From Acidobacteriota bacterium (GTDB taxonomy: Bacteria; Acidobacteriota; UBA6911; RPQK01), in the NCBI GenBank assembly GCA_003819755.1, contig RPQK01000382.1, forward strand, positions 1 through 7,227: a DNA stretch of 7,227 nt. The letters are read 5' to 3'. Both the position numbers and the translations under genes were made by a program. Shown piece by piece: positions 1-6,227 of the stretch (positions within the stretch are counted from its first letter, which is position 1; the number at the start of each line of letters is the position of its first letter). The notes under the pieces were generated by a model. The model worked only from the letters and a program-made list of their open reading frames with translations, had not been told where the DNA came from and searched no databases.

Positions 1-379
1 CGCCCCCGCCACCCCCACCCAGGTTGGCCTGTGACGTGCCCTCGCCCCAGTTCTTGGCGAGCCGGTACAGTGAGACTGTTCGCGCCAGCGGGGTATTGTT
101 GTCGGAGTTGGTCTGCCGGAGGGTAAGGCTGACAGCCTGAATGGTCGACCCCGGGGGGATGATGCGCACGTCGAAAGCCATGACCCCGCGCACGATATGT
201 CCGTCTCCGGTCCGGCCAGCAAAAACACCAATTCCGGCGCCGTTGCTCAGGGAATCCGATTTCTCGTACAGGGTATTGTCTTTGATCGGGTTAAGCTGCA
301 CCAGCTCGGCCCTGAGGACAGCGCCCGAGATCCATGCAAGGACGGCAATGACAACTGACGTTTTTCCAAGGCTTGGCAT
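1..379 (-). CDS. DNRLRE-type secreted protein, N-terminal part (cut by left window edge)
   Basis: A minus-strand frame opens with ATG at 379 and stays open to base 1, giving 126 residues with no stop. AAGGGA lies about 8 nt before the ATG. The first ~24 residues form a signal peptide: a Lys near the N-terminus, then a hydrophobic stretch VVIAVLAWISGAVL ending in RA|ELV. The mature part contains KDNTLYE (33-39), LSNGAGIGVFAGRT (44-57), RGVMAFDV (64-71), an IPPGSTI turn, VSLTLRQT (83-90), VSLYRL, NWGEG and a run of six glycines at the window edge. This series is typical of the DNRLRE-like beta-sandwich found in many secreted proteins of environmental bacteria. The enzymatic role, if any, is unknown; the fold is usually taken as a carbohydrate or surface-binding beta domain. 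It lies 117 bp downstream of the CHRD gene on the same strand, so co-transcription is possible. The C-terminal half is missing, so total length and any other domain cannot be judged. Confidence 0.82.
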   Translation of the reverse strand, partial: MPSLGKTSVVIAVLAWISGAVLRAELVQLNPIKDNTLYEKSDSLSNGAGIGVFAGRTGDGHIVRGVMAFDVRIIPPGSTIQAVSLTLRQTNSDNNTPLARTVSLYRLAKNWGEGTSQANLGGGGGG

Positions 380-421
380 CGATTTTTCCCTTGAGTTGCG
401 GTTTTCTCCCCATGGCGCGGG

Positions 422-466
422 TGGCGCGACGCAGACATGCCTTTGACAGCATTTCGCGTCGCGCCA
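422..466 (-). repeat. Inverted repeat (11-bp stem) between the CHRD and DNRLRE genes
   Basis: Bases 422-432 (tggcgcgacgc) pair perfectly with 456-466 (gcgtcgcgcca). The 23-nt loop holds a second small stem, atgc (437-440) with gcat (449-452). It sits 30 nt past the CHRD stop and 43 nt before the DNRLRE start. In either direction there is no T-run after the stem, so it is not a classical intrinsic terminator. It may be a transcript-end or processing hairpin, or an operator-like palindrome. Confidence 0.45.
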
Positions 467-496
467 GCACCGCCTACCGTCGCGTCCTTGGGGCTG

Positions 497-1954
497 CTAC
501 GGCCCGGCGACCGGAGTCACCGGAAGAGAGGTGAACAGACCCGCGTTGGAACCGAGCTCGAGGGAAATGGCGGAAAACGAACCGTCCCCACTCGAGATTT
601 CCACGGTGCCAAGGAAATTGCTCGTGTTCAGGTTCTGGAACAGCTCGTTGACGAATTCGGCGATCCGGCCGTTGGGCGGAATAGTCCGCTGAACCGTCGC
701 ATCATTGCCGAGCGATGCGCCGTTCTCGCCTCTGGCCTGCAACGTGACCGCTATGGGGAACGTCTCGAGGTTACGAACGGCGATCGCCGTATTGATGTCG
801 GAGCTGCGTCGCGCCGGAGTGATCGCGCGCCGCAAAGACGCGCCCGAGCCGAAACCAGCAATTCCGACCGGCAGCTGGAAGCGAACGATCCCTCCAACCG
901 GCACGTTAGAGATAACCTCGCTGGACCCTGCGATGAGGTCACCCTGCCCATTGGTCATAAACGTGACGCTGCCCAGCGGCTGGATGGAGAAGTCCACTTC
1001 GGACGCCGGAGCTCCGGCGCCGCTCCCGGTAAGACCGATCGTCAGGGGCTGTCCGTTGGCGTCGAAGAAATAGACTGTTCCTTCTGCCGTTGCCGTCGAA
1101 GATGGGTTGGTGAGGACCACCGACGAGGTGACTCCCCCTTGCCCGCCTCCGTTGCCGAACTGCGGGAAAGACTGAACCACTCCCGGTTTTGGAATCTGTC
1201 CCCGAATTTCCCCGGACGGGTAGGTCGGCGAGTGGACATTGACATACAAGCCTCCGGCGCGGAGGTCGTCAAGGAAATCGGCATAGCGATACGTGTCGGT
1301 AAACCTCGTGTCCCCCGCGGTCGCCCGGTCGAAGATCAGAGTCGGGGTAGCGAAGCCGAAGACAACCGAACCGTCGGTGCCGGCCGCCGCCGCGTGGATG
1401 TGAGCGGCCGACGCACTCGCGACGTTGTGGGAGCAGCCCACAGTGAAAGCAGAGTCGTCAGGGCTGAGAACCGCCATGCAGCGCCCGGTGGCGGTGCTCG
1501 TGACGTTCCCGGTTTCCTGGCTCGCCTCGAGCGGGAATGACACTGCGGAGTCCGCTCTGGGGCCGATCTGCCCCCGTATCTCCCCCCCGGGGTAGGCAGT
1601 CGAATGAACGTTAACATAAAGGTTCCCCGCCTGGAGATCCGTCAGCTCGGCGGCAGTCAGCTGGAAGAGGCCTCTGAATGGTGACACCGCCGAGTCGAAG
1701 GGGTGGATAATTCCTCCGTTTGTCCCCGCCGGAGCCCGATGGATGTGGGCCGCAGTGACATTTTGGACCGTGTGGCTGCAGATAACCTCGAACGCGTTTC
1801 CATCAAGGCGGCCGAGGCATTGCCCCGTCGCAGTGCTTGTTATATTTCCTGGCTCCTGCCGCGGACTCATCGGAATGTCAAAGATCTGAGCCGAAGCCGT
1901 TCCCGCCAGCCCGAACACAACCGCCAACCCGAAACCTGCCAGTTCCTTTCTCAT
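497..1954 (-). CDS. Secreted protein with two CHRD domains and a C-terminal beta-rich module
   Basis: 485 residues. The ATG at 1954 is preceded by GGAGGA about 4-5 nt upstream, and the stop is TAG at 497-499. Residues 1-22 are a signal peptide with cleavage after ASA. Two tandem CHRD (chordin-like) domains follow. The first (about 23-131) has AAHIHRAPAGTNG (68-80) and LYVNVHSTAYPGGEIRGQI (112-130). The second (about 133-254) has AAHIHAAAAGTDG (183-195) and LYVNVHSPTYPSGEIRGQI (236-254). Each has an equivalent cysteine pair (C46/C59 and C159/C174), suggesting one disulfide per domain after export. Residues ~262-481 are a separate module beginning SFPQFGNGGG, with VVLTNPSSTATAEGTVYFFD and ending LELGSNAGLFTSLPVTP; I have seen this type as a recurrent C-terminal half in secreted proteins of Acidobacteriota-like genomes. 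CHRD domains are not known to be enzymes; the HIH and GEIRG motifs are the conserved core. The role is probably cell-surface or extracellular. The molecular function is not known. Confidence 0.92.
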   Translation of the reverse strand: MRKELAGFGLAVVFGLAGTASAQIFDIPMSPRQEPGNITSTATGQCLGRLDGNAFEVICSHTVQNVTAAHIHRAPAGTNGGIIHPFDSAVSPFRGLFQLTAAELTDLQAGNLYVNVHSTAYPGGEIRGQIGPRADSAVSFPLEASQETGNVTSTATGRCMAVLSPDDSAFTVGCSHNVASASAAHIHAAAAGTDGSVVFGFATPTLIFDRATAGDTRFTDTYRYADFLDDLRAGGLYVNVHSPTYPSGEIRGQIPKPGVVQSFPQFGNGGGQGGVTSSVVLTNPSSTATAEGTVYFFDANGQPLTIGLTGSGAGAPASEVDFSIQPLGSVTFMTNGQGDLIAGSSEVISNVPVGGIVRFQLPVGIAGFGSGASLRRAITPARRSSDINTAIAVRNLETFPIAVTLQARGENGASLGNDATVQRTIPPNGRIAEFVNELFQNLNTSNFLGTVEISSGDGSFSAISLELGSNAGLFTSLPVTPVAGP

Positions 1955-2262
1955 ACTTCCTCCAGAAATAACAGCAACAATCTGCTTCTCGAGGTGGAGA
2001 GCACCCTTCGCACTGGAGCCTCACCCCGGGGCGAAGTGCTGCCTCCGGGACGGAAGCTGTTCCAGCGTCGGTCAGGCGGATCACCGCCGCGAGTCACTTG
2101 TCAGTTGTCGACGCAATGTCGAGATCGGAATTACGAGTGGGGTCCTAATTGGAGCGAGCCTGGGAGCGGATCCTGAACTCGTTATTTCTCTCATCTTAAA
2201 GCAAATCGACCGCGCACGTCTATGCTTCAAACCGCGTTGCCGCTCCCAGTGGTGGGGGGTGC
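1955..2262. other. Gene-free leader/promoter region upstream of the CHRD gene
   Basis: This 308-bp stretch has no credible gene; the open frames crossing it are out-of-frame extensions with no family resemblance. It must carry the promoter and 5' leader of the CHRD gene. The Shine-Dalgarno GGAGGA lies directly before the ATG. I could not find a convincing paired -35/-10 on the minus strand. A bulged hairpin lies in the leader at 2000-2040. The part near 2150-2230 is more AT-rich and is the likeliest promoter location. Confidence 0.5.
2000..2040 (-). promoter_or_regulatory. Bulged hairpin in the CHRD 5' leader
   Basis: Bases 2000-2011 (agcacccttcgc) are complementary to 2031-2040 (gcgaagtgct) apart from a two-base bulge (cc at 2005-2006), giving 10 pairs around a 19-nt loop. 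It lies about 46 nt upstream of the CHRD start codon, so it would be in the leader RNA. It does not cover the Shine-Dalgarno. No riboswitch class is recognised; a chance hairpin in GC-rich DNA is quite possible. Confidence 0.3.
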
Positions 2263-2487
2263 CTCACGCCGGAGGCCTGAGAGGAGAGTAGCCGGGGGTG
2301 GAGCCGTTTTTTCGGCGACACCCCCGGGAAACAGGCAATAAAATCCCCCACTCCGGCAGGAGTGGGAGGAGGGACTCCTCGCACCCCTGCCGGGGTGCGT
2401 TCTCGCTTCTGCGTCGTTATCCGGGGGTGTCGCCTGAAACACGGCTCCACCCCCGGCTACTCTCCTCTCACGCCTCCGGCGTGAGAG
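2263..2487. repeat. Nested palindromic intergenic element with 65-nt near-perfect inverted arms
   Basis: The left arm (2263-2327) and right arm (2421-2485) are reverse complements at 61 of 65 positions. Mismatches fall near the outer tip and around the ttttttc/gaaaca stretch (about 2307-2312 against 2436-2441). Key pieces are gagtagccgggggtggagcc and ggcgacacccccgg in the left arm, mirrored in the right arm. The right arm's outer end is itself a perfect 10-bp hairpin (2465-2487, loop tcc); the left arm's version has one mismatch. Two further perfect 8-bp hairpins lie in the 93-nt centre. The whole can fold into a branched cruciform or clover-like RNA. It lies between two minus-strand genes and encodes no transposase. 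It resembles non-autonomous dispersed repeats (REP/MITE-like), but no clear target-site duplication is visible, and only one copy is in the window, so mobility is inferred. Confidence 0.8.
2347..2399. repeat. Pair of central hairpins inside the palindromic element
   Basis: Two perfect 8-bp stems with 4-nt loops stand 13 nt apart. The first is cccactcc (2347-2354) with ggagtggg (2359-2366), loop ggca. The second is cgcacccc (2380-2387) with ggggtgcg (2392-2399), loop tgcc. The loops ggca and tgcc are complementary to each other, so a loop-loop contact is possible. Intact stems in the centre as well as in the arms argue for selection on structure or recent origin. Confidence 0.7.
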
Positions 2488-2614
2488 AAGGAGCGAGGGG
2501 CGGCCGATCATCCTCAGTCTCACGTGTGGGGCACAGTGAGGAGCATGGGGCGCGGGAATCTGGCCTTCAGCAGCCGTCTTATGCCGTGTGTCGAGACCTC
2601 GCTGAGTAGTGACC
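2488..2614. other. Gap between the palindromic element and the YhcH-like gene 3' end
   Basis: 127 bp with no gene. On the minus strand this is the 3' flank of the YhcH-like gene. It contains a small bulged hairpin at 2519-2540 (ctcac pairing with gtgag, and gtg with cac), with no T-run after it, so it is at best a weak terminator. Confidence 0.4.
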
Positions 2615-3202
2615 CTACTTCTTGATGGACTGGAGCTTCACTTTCACCACGACCTTATGCAGCGGCCCGGGTTGATTGGGGTGGCAGTTCGGCAGATGAG
2701 CGTGCTCGGGATAGAAGACGGCGAAGCGGCCGGGATTCATTGCGATTTTCTGGTATTGCGGGGGCTTCAGGTAAAACTCGATATCCTTCGATTCGTCATA
2801 GGGCTTGGAAACAGTCAACCCTTGCTGAGGGGTTAAGGCGATGAATTCCTCCCCGGAGATCAGGTATTGAATATCAAGGTACAGTCGATGCGCTTCGAAT
2901 TCGGCGCTCTCGATGGGCCGGGACTGGTTCCGCTGAACCAGGGCATACATGTCGTCACCGTGTATCTCTTGACGGCCGGTTTCCAGTTTCTGCAGATCGG
3001 CTCTCATGAGAAAGTGAAAGGCATCGGCCATCGGGAGAAGGCTCCGATGCTTCTCCCAGTTCCGCAAATCGTCGCTGATGATGTCCATCAGCTTGGTTTT
3101 GACGTCTGGTTGCTGAAAAACCGCCCGGCCTGCGTAAGCCAGCGGCCCGCTTCCGGTTGCGGCCAGCAGTGCGACAAATGTTCGACGTGAGAGTGTAGTC
3201 AT
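2615..3202 (-). CDS. YhcH/YjgK/YiaL-family protein with twin-arginine signal peptide
   Basis: 195 residues from ATG at 3202; stop TAG at 2615-2617. The start is chosen because AAGGAAGGA (3207-3215) precedes it and because it places the signal at the very N-terminus. A longer frame from 3277 adds 25 residues with no such support. Residues 5-12 (SRRTFVAL) followed by a hydrophobic stretch and AYA|GRA form a twin-arginine (Tat) export signal. The body is the cupin-like YhcH/YjgK/YiaL (DUF386) domain: FEAHRLYLDIQYLISGEE (102-119), an AVFYPEHAHLP segment with His167 and His169, and KVVVKVKL near the end. Relatives include E. coli YhcH, reported as a sialic-acid anomerase, and EbgC, so a sugar-anomer or metal-dependent sugar-related role is plausible. 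Family members are normally ~150 residues and cytoplasmic; the Tat signal is unusual. It follows the SDR gene by 172 bp on the same strand. The substrate is unknown. Confidence 0.88.
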   Translation of the reverse strand: MTTLSRRTFVALLAATGSGPLAYAGRAVFQQPDVKTKLMDIISDDLRNWEKHRSLLPMADAFHFLMRADLQKLETGRQEIHGDDMYALVQRNQSRPIESAEFEAHRLYLDIQYLISGEEFIALTPQQGLTVSKPYDESKDIEFYLKPPQYQKIAMNPGRFAVFYPEHAHLPNCHPNQPGPLHKVVVKVKLQSIKK

Positions 3203-3206
3203 AAGA

Positions 3207-3215
3207 TCCTTCCTT
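3207..3215 (-). promoter_or_regulatory. Shine-Dalgarno deciding the start of the YhcH-like gene
   Basis: On the minus strand AAGGAAGGA is followed by TCTT and then ATG at 3202. It favours this start over the ATG at 3277, which would put 25 charged residues in front of the Tat motif. Confidence 0.65.
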
Positions 3216-3302
3216 TTCAGCGTTGGGTTTCTGGGCGACATACGGGGCCATTGCCGGGCGGCATTGATCGATGCCACTCAGTCAAGGCTTTCGACAATCG
3301 GT

Positions 3303-3323
3303 GGACGATTTTCCCCATCGTCC
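3303..3323 (-). repeat. Small hairpin downstream of the SDR gene
   Basis: ggacgat (3303-3309) pairs perfectly with atcgtcc (3317-3323) around a 7-nt loop, 51 nt past the SDR stop in the 172-bp gap before the YhcH-like gene. No T-run follows on the minus strand. It could be a weak attenuator between the two genes or a chance stem. The rest of the gap shows no gene and no clear promoter. Confidence 0.3.
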
Positions 3324-3374
3324 CCAGAGACTCTCGCCTGGTATTCATCGCCCATATTCTCCAACGGCTCAACC

Positions 3375-4145
3375 TTACGACATGAGCACGCCGCCGTCGA
3401 TACCATAAGCCTGACCCGTGACGAAGCTCGCCTCGTCGGAGCAGAGGTAAAGAGCAAGTGCCGCAACCTCCTCCGGCGTGCCCATTCGACCGATGGGCTG
3501 GTATTCGGACAGTTTGCGCCGCATCTCGGCTTCGCGGCCCGGGTAGTGTTCGGCCAGAAAGCCATCCACGAAGGGCGTGTGAATGCGGGCCGGGCAGATG
3601 CAGTTGCAGCGGATGCCCCGCTTGACGTAATCGAGCGCGATTGATCGAGTCATGGCGAGCACCGCCCCTTTACTCATCGAGTACGCAAAACGGTCAGTCA
3701 GACCAATAAGCGCGGCGATCGACGCCATATTGAGGATCACACCGCTTCCCTGGTTGACCATGATCGGGATCGCGGCCTTGGAGCACAGGTAAACGCTGGT
3801 AACATTCACGCGGTAGACGCGGTCGAGATCGTCCAGAGTCGTTTGCTCGATCGCCCCAATGTGGGAGATGCCGGCGTTGTTCACGAGAATGTCGAGACGC
3901 GGGTGACCAGTTCGTAGCTCCTCGAAAAACGCGTCGACCTCCGCCGGCTGCGACACGTCGCAGCAATATACTGTCGACGCCCCTCCGGCCTCTCGGATGG
4001 TCGCTGTAACAGCCTCCACCGCGGCGGCATTCCAGTCGACAGCCGCCACATCAGCTCCGCTGCTGGCGAAAAGCCGGGCAATCGCGGCCCCGATACCTGA
4101 GCCCGCGCCAGTCACAATCGCGACCTTACCTTCCAGACTGAACAT
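3375..4145 (-). CDS. Short-chain dehydrogenase/reductase (SDR), NAD-type, likely sugar-acid or sugar alcohol oxidation
   Basis: 256 residues from ATG at 4145, a classical-SDR length; stop TAA at 3375-3377. The Rossmann motif is TGAGSGIG (12-19). Asp37 at the end of the second strand favours NAD(H) over NADP(H). NNAG is at 89-92, Asn114 is present, and the catalytic Ser142, Tyr155 and Lys159 (YSMSK) are all intact. The segment RGIRCNCICPARIHTP (177-191) and the ending SFVTGQAYGIDGG resemble the branch containing L-fucose and 2-keto-3-deoxy-fuconate dehydrogenases and DHRS6/BDH2, so oxidation of a sugar acid, aldose or hydroxyacid is a reasonable guess, but the substrate cannot be read from sequence. 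There is no signal peptide, so it is cytoplasmic. It starts 44 nt after the hydrolase stop, suggesting an operon. An upstream in-frame ATG at 4193 overlaps the hydrolase stop as ATGA and would add 16 residues. I prefer 4145 because family members begin right at the FSLEGKVA strand. Confidence 0.93.
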   Translation of the reverse strand: MFSLEGKVAIVTGAGSGIGAAIARLFASSGADVAAVDWNAAAVEAVTATIREAGGASTVYCCDVSQPAEVDAFFEELRTGHPRLDILVNNAGISHIGAIEQTTLDDLDRVYRVNVTSVYLCSKAAIPIMVNQGSGVILNMASIAALIGLTDRFAYSMSKGAVLAMTRSIALDYVKRGIRCNCICPARIHTPFVDGFLAEHYPGREAEMRRKLSEYQPIGRMGTPEEVAALALYLCSDEASFVTGQAYGIDGGVLMS

Positions 4146-4151
4146 TTTCAG

Positions 4152-4158
4152 CTCCCTT
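4152..4158 (-). promoter_or_regulatory. Shine-Dalgarno supporting the SDR start at 4145
   Basis: AAGGGAG on the minus strand lies 6 nt before the ATG at 4145. A competing site (GGGGGGAGGG, made by the last codons of the hydrolase) lies just before the ATGA overlap at 4190-4193, so initiation at either codon, or coupling at the upstream one, cannot be excluded. Confidence 0.5.
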
Positions 4159-4189
4159 TCGGGGTCTAGACTCCCCCGTGAAGCTCGTT

Positions 4190-6118
4190 TCATCGCCCTC
4201 CCCCCTGGCTTGTCGTCGTCTCTATGGGGAGTGTGATAGCCGATGGCCGTGATTTCGACCGATAAATGCGTTGTGTCGCCGGCTTGAAATCCTCGGCATT
4301 GGCCTTGGGAATATCGACAAAGGTTTGAGGATTCCGATCAACCAGCGGAAACCAGGAGCTGTGGATTTGGAGCATGACCCTGTGCCCCCGCCGAAAACAA
4401 TGGGCGACGTCACCAAGCTCGAAAGAGATCCGATCAGGTTCGTTCGGAACAAAGGGCTCGGGCTTTTCAAAGCTCCGGCGAAATTTGCCACGGAAAGGTT
4501 CGCCCCGAACCAGCTGTTGATATCCGCCCATCCGTACGCGGTTGGGAGGGGCTGGATCCGGCCCCTTCCATTCGGGAGTCGGGAGATCCGAGGGATAGAC
4601 GTCGATCAGTTTTACGACGAAATCGGAATCCGTTCCTGAGGTAGAAACGTGAAGATCGACCTGGATCGGCCCGAGTACGGTGAGGTCTTCCTCCAACACG
4701 CTCGTCTGGTAGGTGAGGACATCGGTCCGTTTCCACGCAAAACGCTGGTCCTCGGTCATGTAGTCGCGCTGCATTCCCATCTGCACGTGGCCGATATAAG
4801 GCACGGGCCGGTTGGGGTCGCTCACGTATTGATCGGACGCATCACCCTTATCGGGAGCGGAAGTCTCCAACCGCCCCCCTGCGGCCAGGTAATAAGTGCG
4901 GGGTTGCAGTTCAGCCGGCGGCCATGTCGGAAAGGAGCGCCACCGATTGGTTCCCGTCTCGAAGATCGATGCCTCAGGCAAATCCCGCACCTTCGCGTCC
5001 TTGAGGTAAAAGAGGAAAAACGGCAGCTCTATGTTCTCGCGGTACCAGGCGGCAGTGGGCTGGCCGAGGTCGATATTCCCGACCCTGGTGCCCTCGCCTC
5101 GCGACCAACCTCCGTGAGTCCACGGCCCCATTACCAGCCGGTTGCTGGTTTCAGGGCTGTGCGACTTGATCGTCTTGTAGGTGCGCAGAGGCCCCATTAA
5201 GTCCTCGGCGTCAAACCATCCGCCTACCGTCAGCACCGCGGGGGTGATCTTCTTGAAGTGGCGCCAGATGGATCTCGCATTCCAGAAATCGTCGTAGACG
5301 GTGTGCTCCAGATTAATCCGCCAGTGCGGGTTGGCGTTCAGCCCGTAGCGCTCGGCCCCGTTCCATAGCGGGCCCAGATTCAGGAAAAACTCGTAGCCAT
5401 CCGGTGTTCCGTAGTCGAAGGGGACCTGAGGCCTCGGCGGTTGCGGACCGGCATCCCTCTCCTTGAAAAACGAATAGAAGCCGAAATTAGCAGCCAGCAT
5501 GAAAGCGCCATTGTGAAAGGAGTCATCGCCGAGGAAATAATCAGTGACGGGGGCCTGCGGCGACACGGCCTTCAGAGCAGGATGGGCACCGATCATTCCG
5601 GCGGACACGTAGAATCCCGGATAGGAAACTCCCCACATCCCGACCCGGCCGTTGTTACAGGGGACATTCTTGACCAACCAGTCGATCGTGTCCCAGGTAT
5701 CGGTGCTTTCGTCCGTGTCGGCCTTTTCCCGCTTGTCCGGCTGGTGCGGACGAACTTCGATCCACGTCCCTTCGGACATGTAGCGACCGCGCACGTCCTG
5801 ATAGACAAAAATGAATTTGTCCTTCATCGCCTGGTCGGACGGTCCAAGCGCGGTCCGGTACTGATCCACGCCGTAGGGGCCGACCGAGTAGGGCGTCCGA
5901 AGGAGCAGAATAGGGTAAGGCGTCTCACACGTCTTTGGCACGTATACCGAAGTGAAAAGCCTGGTGCCGTCACGAACAGCGATCCGATACTCGTATTTCG
6001 TGTAGTTTGTCCGAGCGAAATCAGTGGTTTCGGCCGGCTGCTGTTGCCCGACCGCTGGGGTGACGATCACTGCCGCGAGGAGGATCGTCAGAAGGTATCG
6101 TCGATTCGAGAAGCTCAT
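4190..6118 (-). CDS. Secreted CocE/NonD-family (peptidase S15-like) serine hydrolase, alpha-amino-acid-ester-hydrolase type
   Basis: 642 residues from ATG at 6118; GGGAGGGG (6127-6134) lies 8 nt upstream. Stop TGA at 4190-4192. Residues 1-24 form a signal peptide (NRR, a long hydrophobic run, PAVG|QQQ), so it is exported. The alpha/beta-hydrolase triad is visible: nucleophile Ser165 in MWGVSYPG, Asp303 in GGWFDAEDL and His335 in GPWTHGGW. An early block FVYQDVRGRYMSEG (104-117), a helical cap (~195-300), and a C-terminal jelly-roll part (~400-625) with VDLHVSTSGTDSDFVVKLIDVYP and MGGYQQLVRGEPFRGKFR complete the CocE/NonD layout. Length (~640) and motifs match alpha-amino-acid ester hydrolases and glutaryl-7-ACA-acylase-like enzymes, which cleave or transfer acyl groups on esters and amides. 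The true substrate is unknown. A longer open frame to 6325 would run across the divergent gene's start and lacks a signal sequence at its N-terminus, so it was not used. First gene of the probable hydrolase-SDR-YhcH unit. Confidence 0.95.
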   Translation of the reverse strand: MSFSNRRYLLTILLAAVIVTPAVGQQQPAETTDFARTNYTKYEYRIAVRDGTRLFTSVYVPKTCETPYPILLLRTPYSVGPYGVDQYRTALGPSDQAMKDKFIFVYQDVRGRYMSEGTWIEVRPHQPDKREKADTDESTDTWDTIDWLVKNVPCNNGRVGMWGVSYPGFYVSAGMIGAHPALKAVSPQAPVTDYFLGDDSFHNGAFMLAANFGFYSFFKERDAGPQPPRPQVPFDYGTPDGYEFFLNLGPLWNGAERYGLNANPHWRINLEHTVYDDFWNARSIWRHFKKITPAVLTVGGWFDAEDLMGPLRTYKTIKSHSPETSNRLVMGPWTHGGWSRGEGTRVGNIDLGQPTAAWYRENIELPFFLFYLKDAKVRDLPEASIFETGTNRWRSFPTWPPAELQPRTYYLAAGGRLETSAPDKGDASDQYVSDPNRPVPYIGHVQMGMQRDYMTEDQRFAWKRTDVLTYQTSVLEEDLTVLGPIQVDLHVSTSGTDSDFVVKLIDVYPSDLPTPEWKGPDPAPPNRVRMGGYQQLVRGEPFRGKFRRSFEKPEPFVPNEPDRISFELGDVAHCFRRGHRVMLQIHSSWFPLVDRNPQTFVDIPKANAEDFKPATQRIYRSKSRPSAITLPIETTTSQGGGR

Positions 6119-6227
6119 CAGCTCTGCCCCTCCCACAAAAGCATGTTGCGCGGGTGACAGTCTCTCATGAATCTCGGTCTGAGTCAGCCGATGGGTGGAG
6201 TACAATTCGCGGCGAAGAGGTGACGAA
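6119..6227. promoter_or_regulatory. Divergent intergenic region between the hydrolase and DUF1028 genes
   Basis: This 109-bp gap must hold the start signals for both divergent genes. On the plus strand tacaat (6201-6206) resembles a -10 box 21 nt before the DUF1028 ATG, but no good -35 lies 16-18 nt upstream. GAGGTGA (6217-6223) is a strong Shine-Dalgarno for that gene. On the minus strand only the hydrolase Shine-Dalgarno (6127-6134) is clear; no promoter is convincing. Shared regulation of the two genes is an inference from the arrangement. Confidence 0.4.

Noticed and set aside
437..1540. A 367-codon open frame on the plus strand
   Set aside because: It is exactly antisense to the CHRD gene, is Arg-rich with low complexity, matches no family and lacks a clear Shine-Dalgarno; the minus-strand gene has a signal peptide and two recognisable domains.
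2263..2487. CRISPR array, integron attC site or intrinsic terminator
   Set aside because: There are no regularly spaced direct repeats, no attC core sites or integrase, and no T-run after the stems; the structure is a single nested inverted repeat.
2220..2609. Open frames of 76-103 codons crossing the palindromic element on both strands
   Set aside because: They mirror each other because of the inverted repeat (FRRHPR-type peptides on both strands) and have no protein-family features; the DNA structure explains them.
3260..3275. Short stem ggcat/atgcc around tgatcg upstream of the YhcH-like gene
   Set aside because: Only 5 bp; expected often by chance and not placed at a promoter I can recognise.
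5441..6157. A 238-codon open frame on the plus strand
   Set aside because: Antisense to the N-terminal half of the CocE/NonD hydrolase; no recognisable motifs. GC-rich coding DNA often leaves such frames open.
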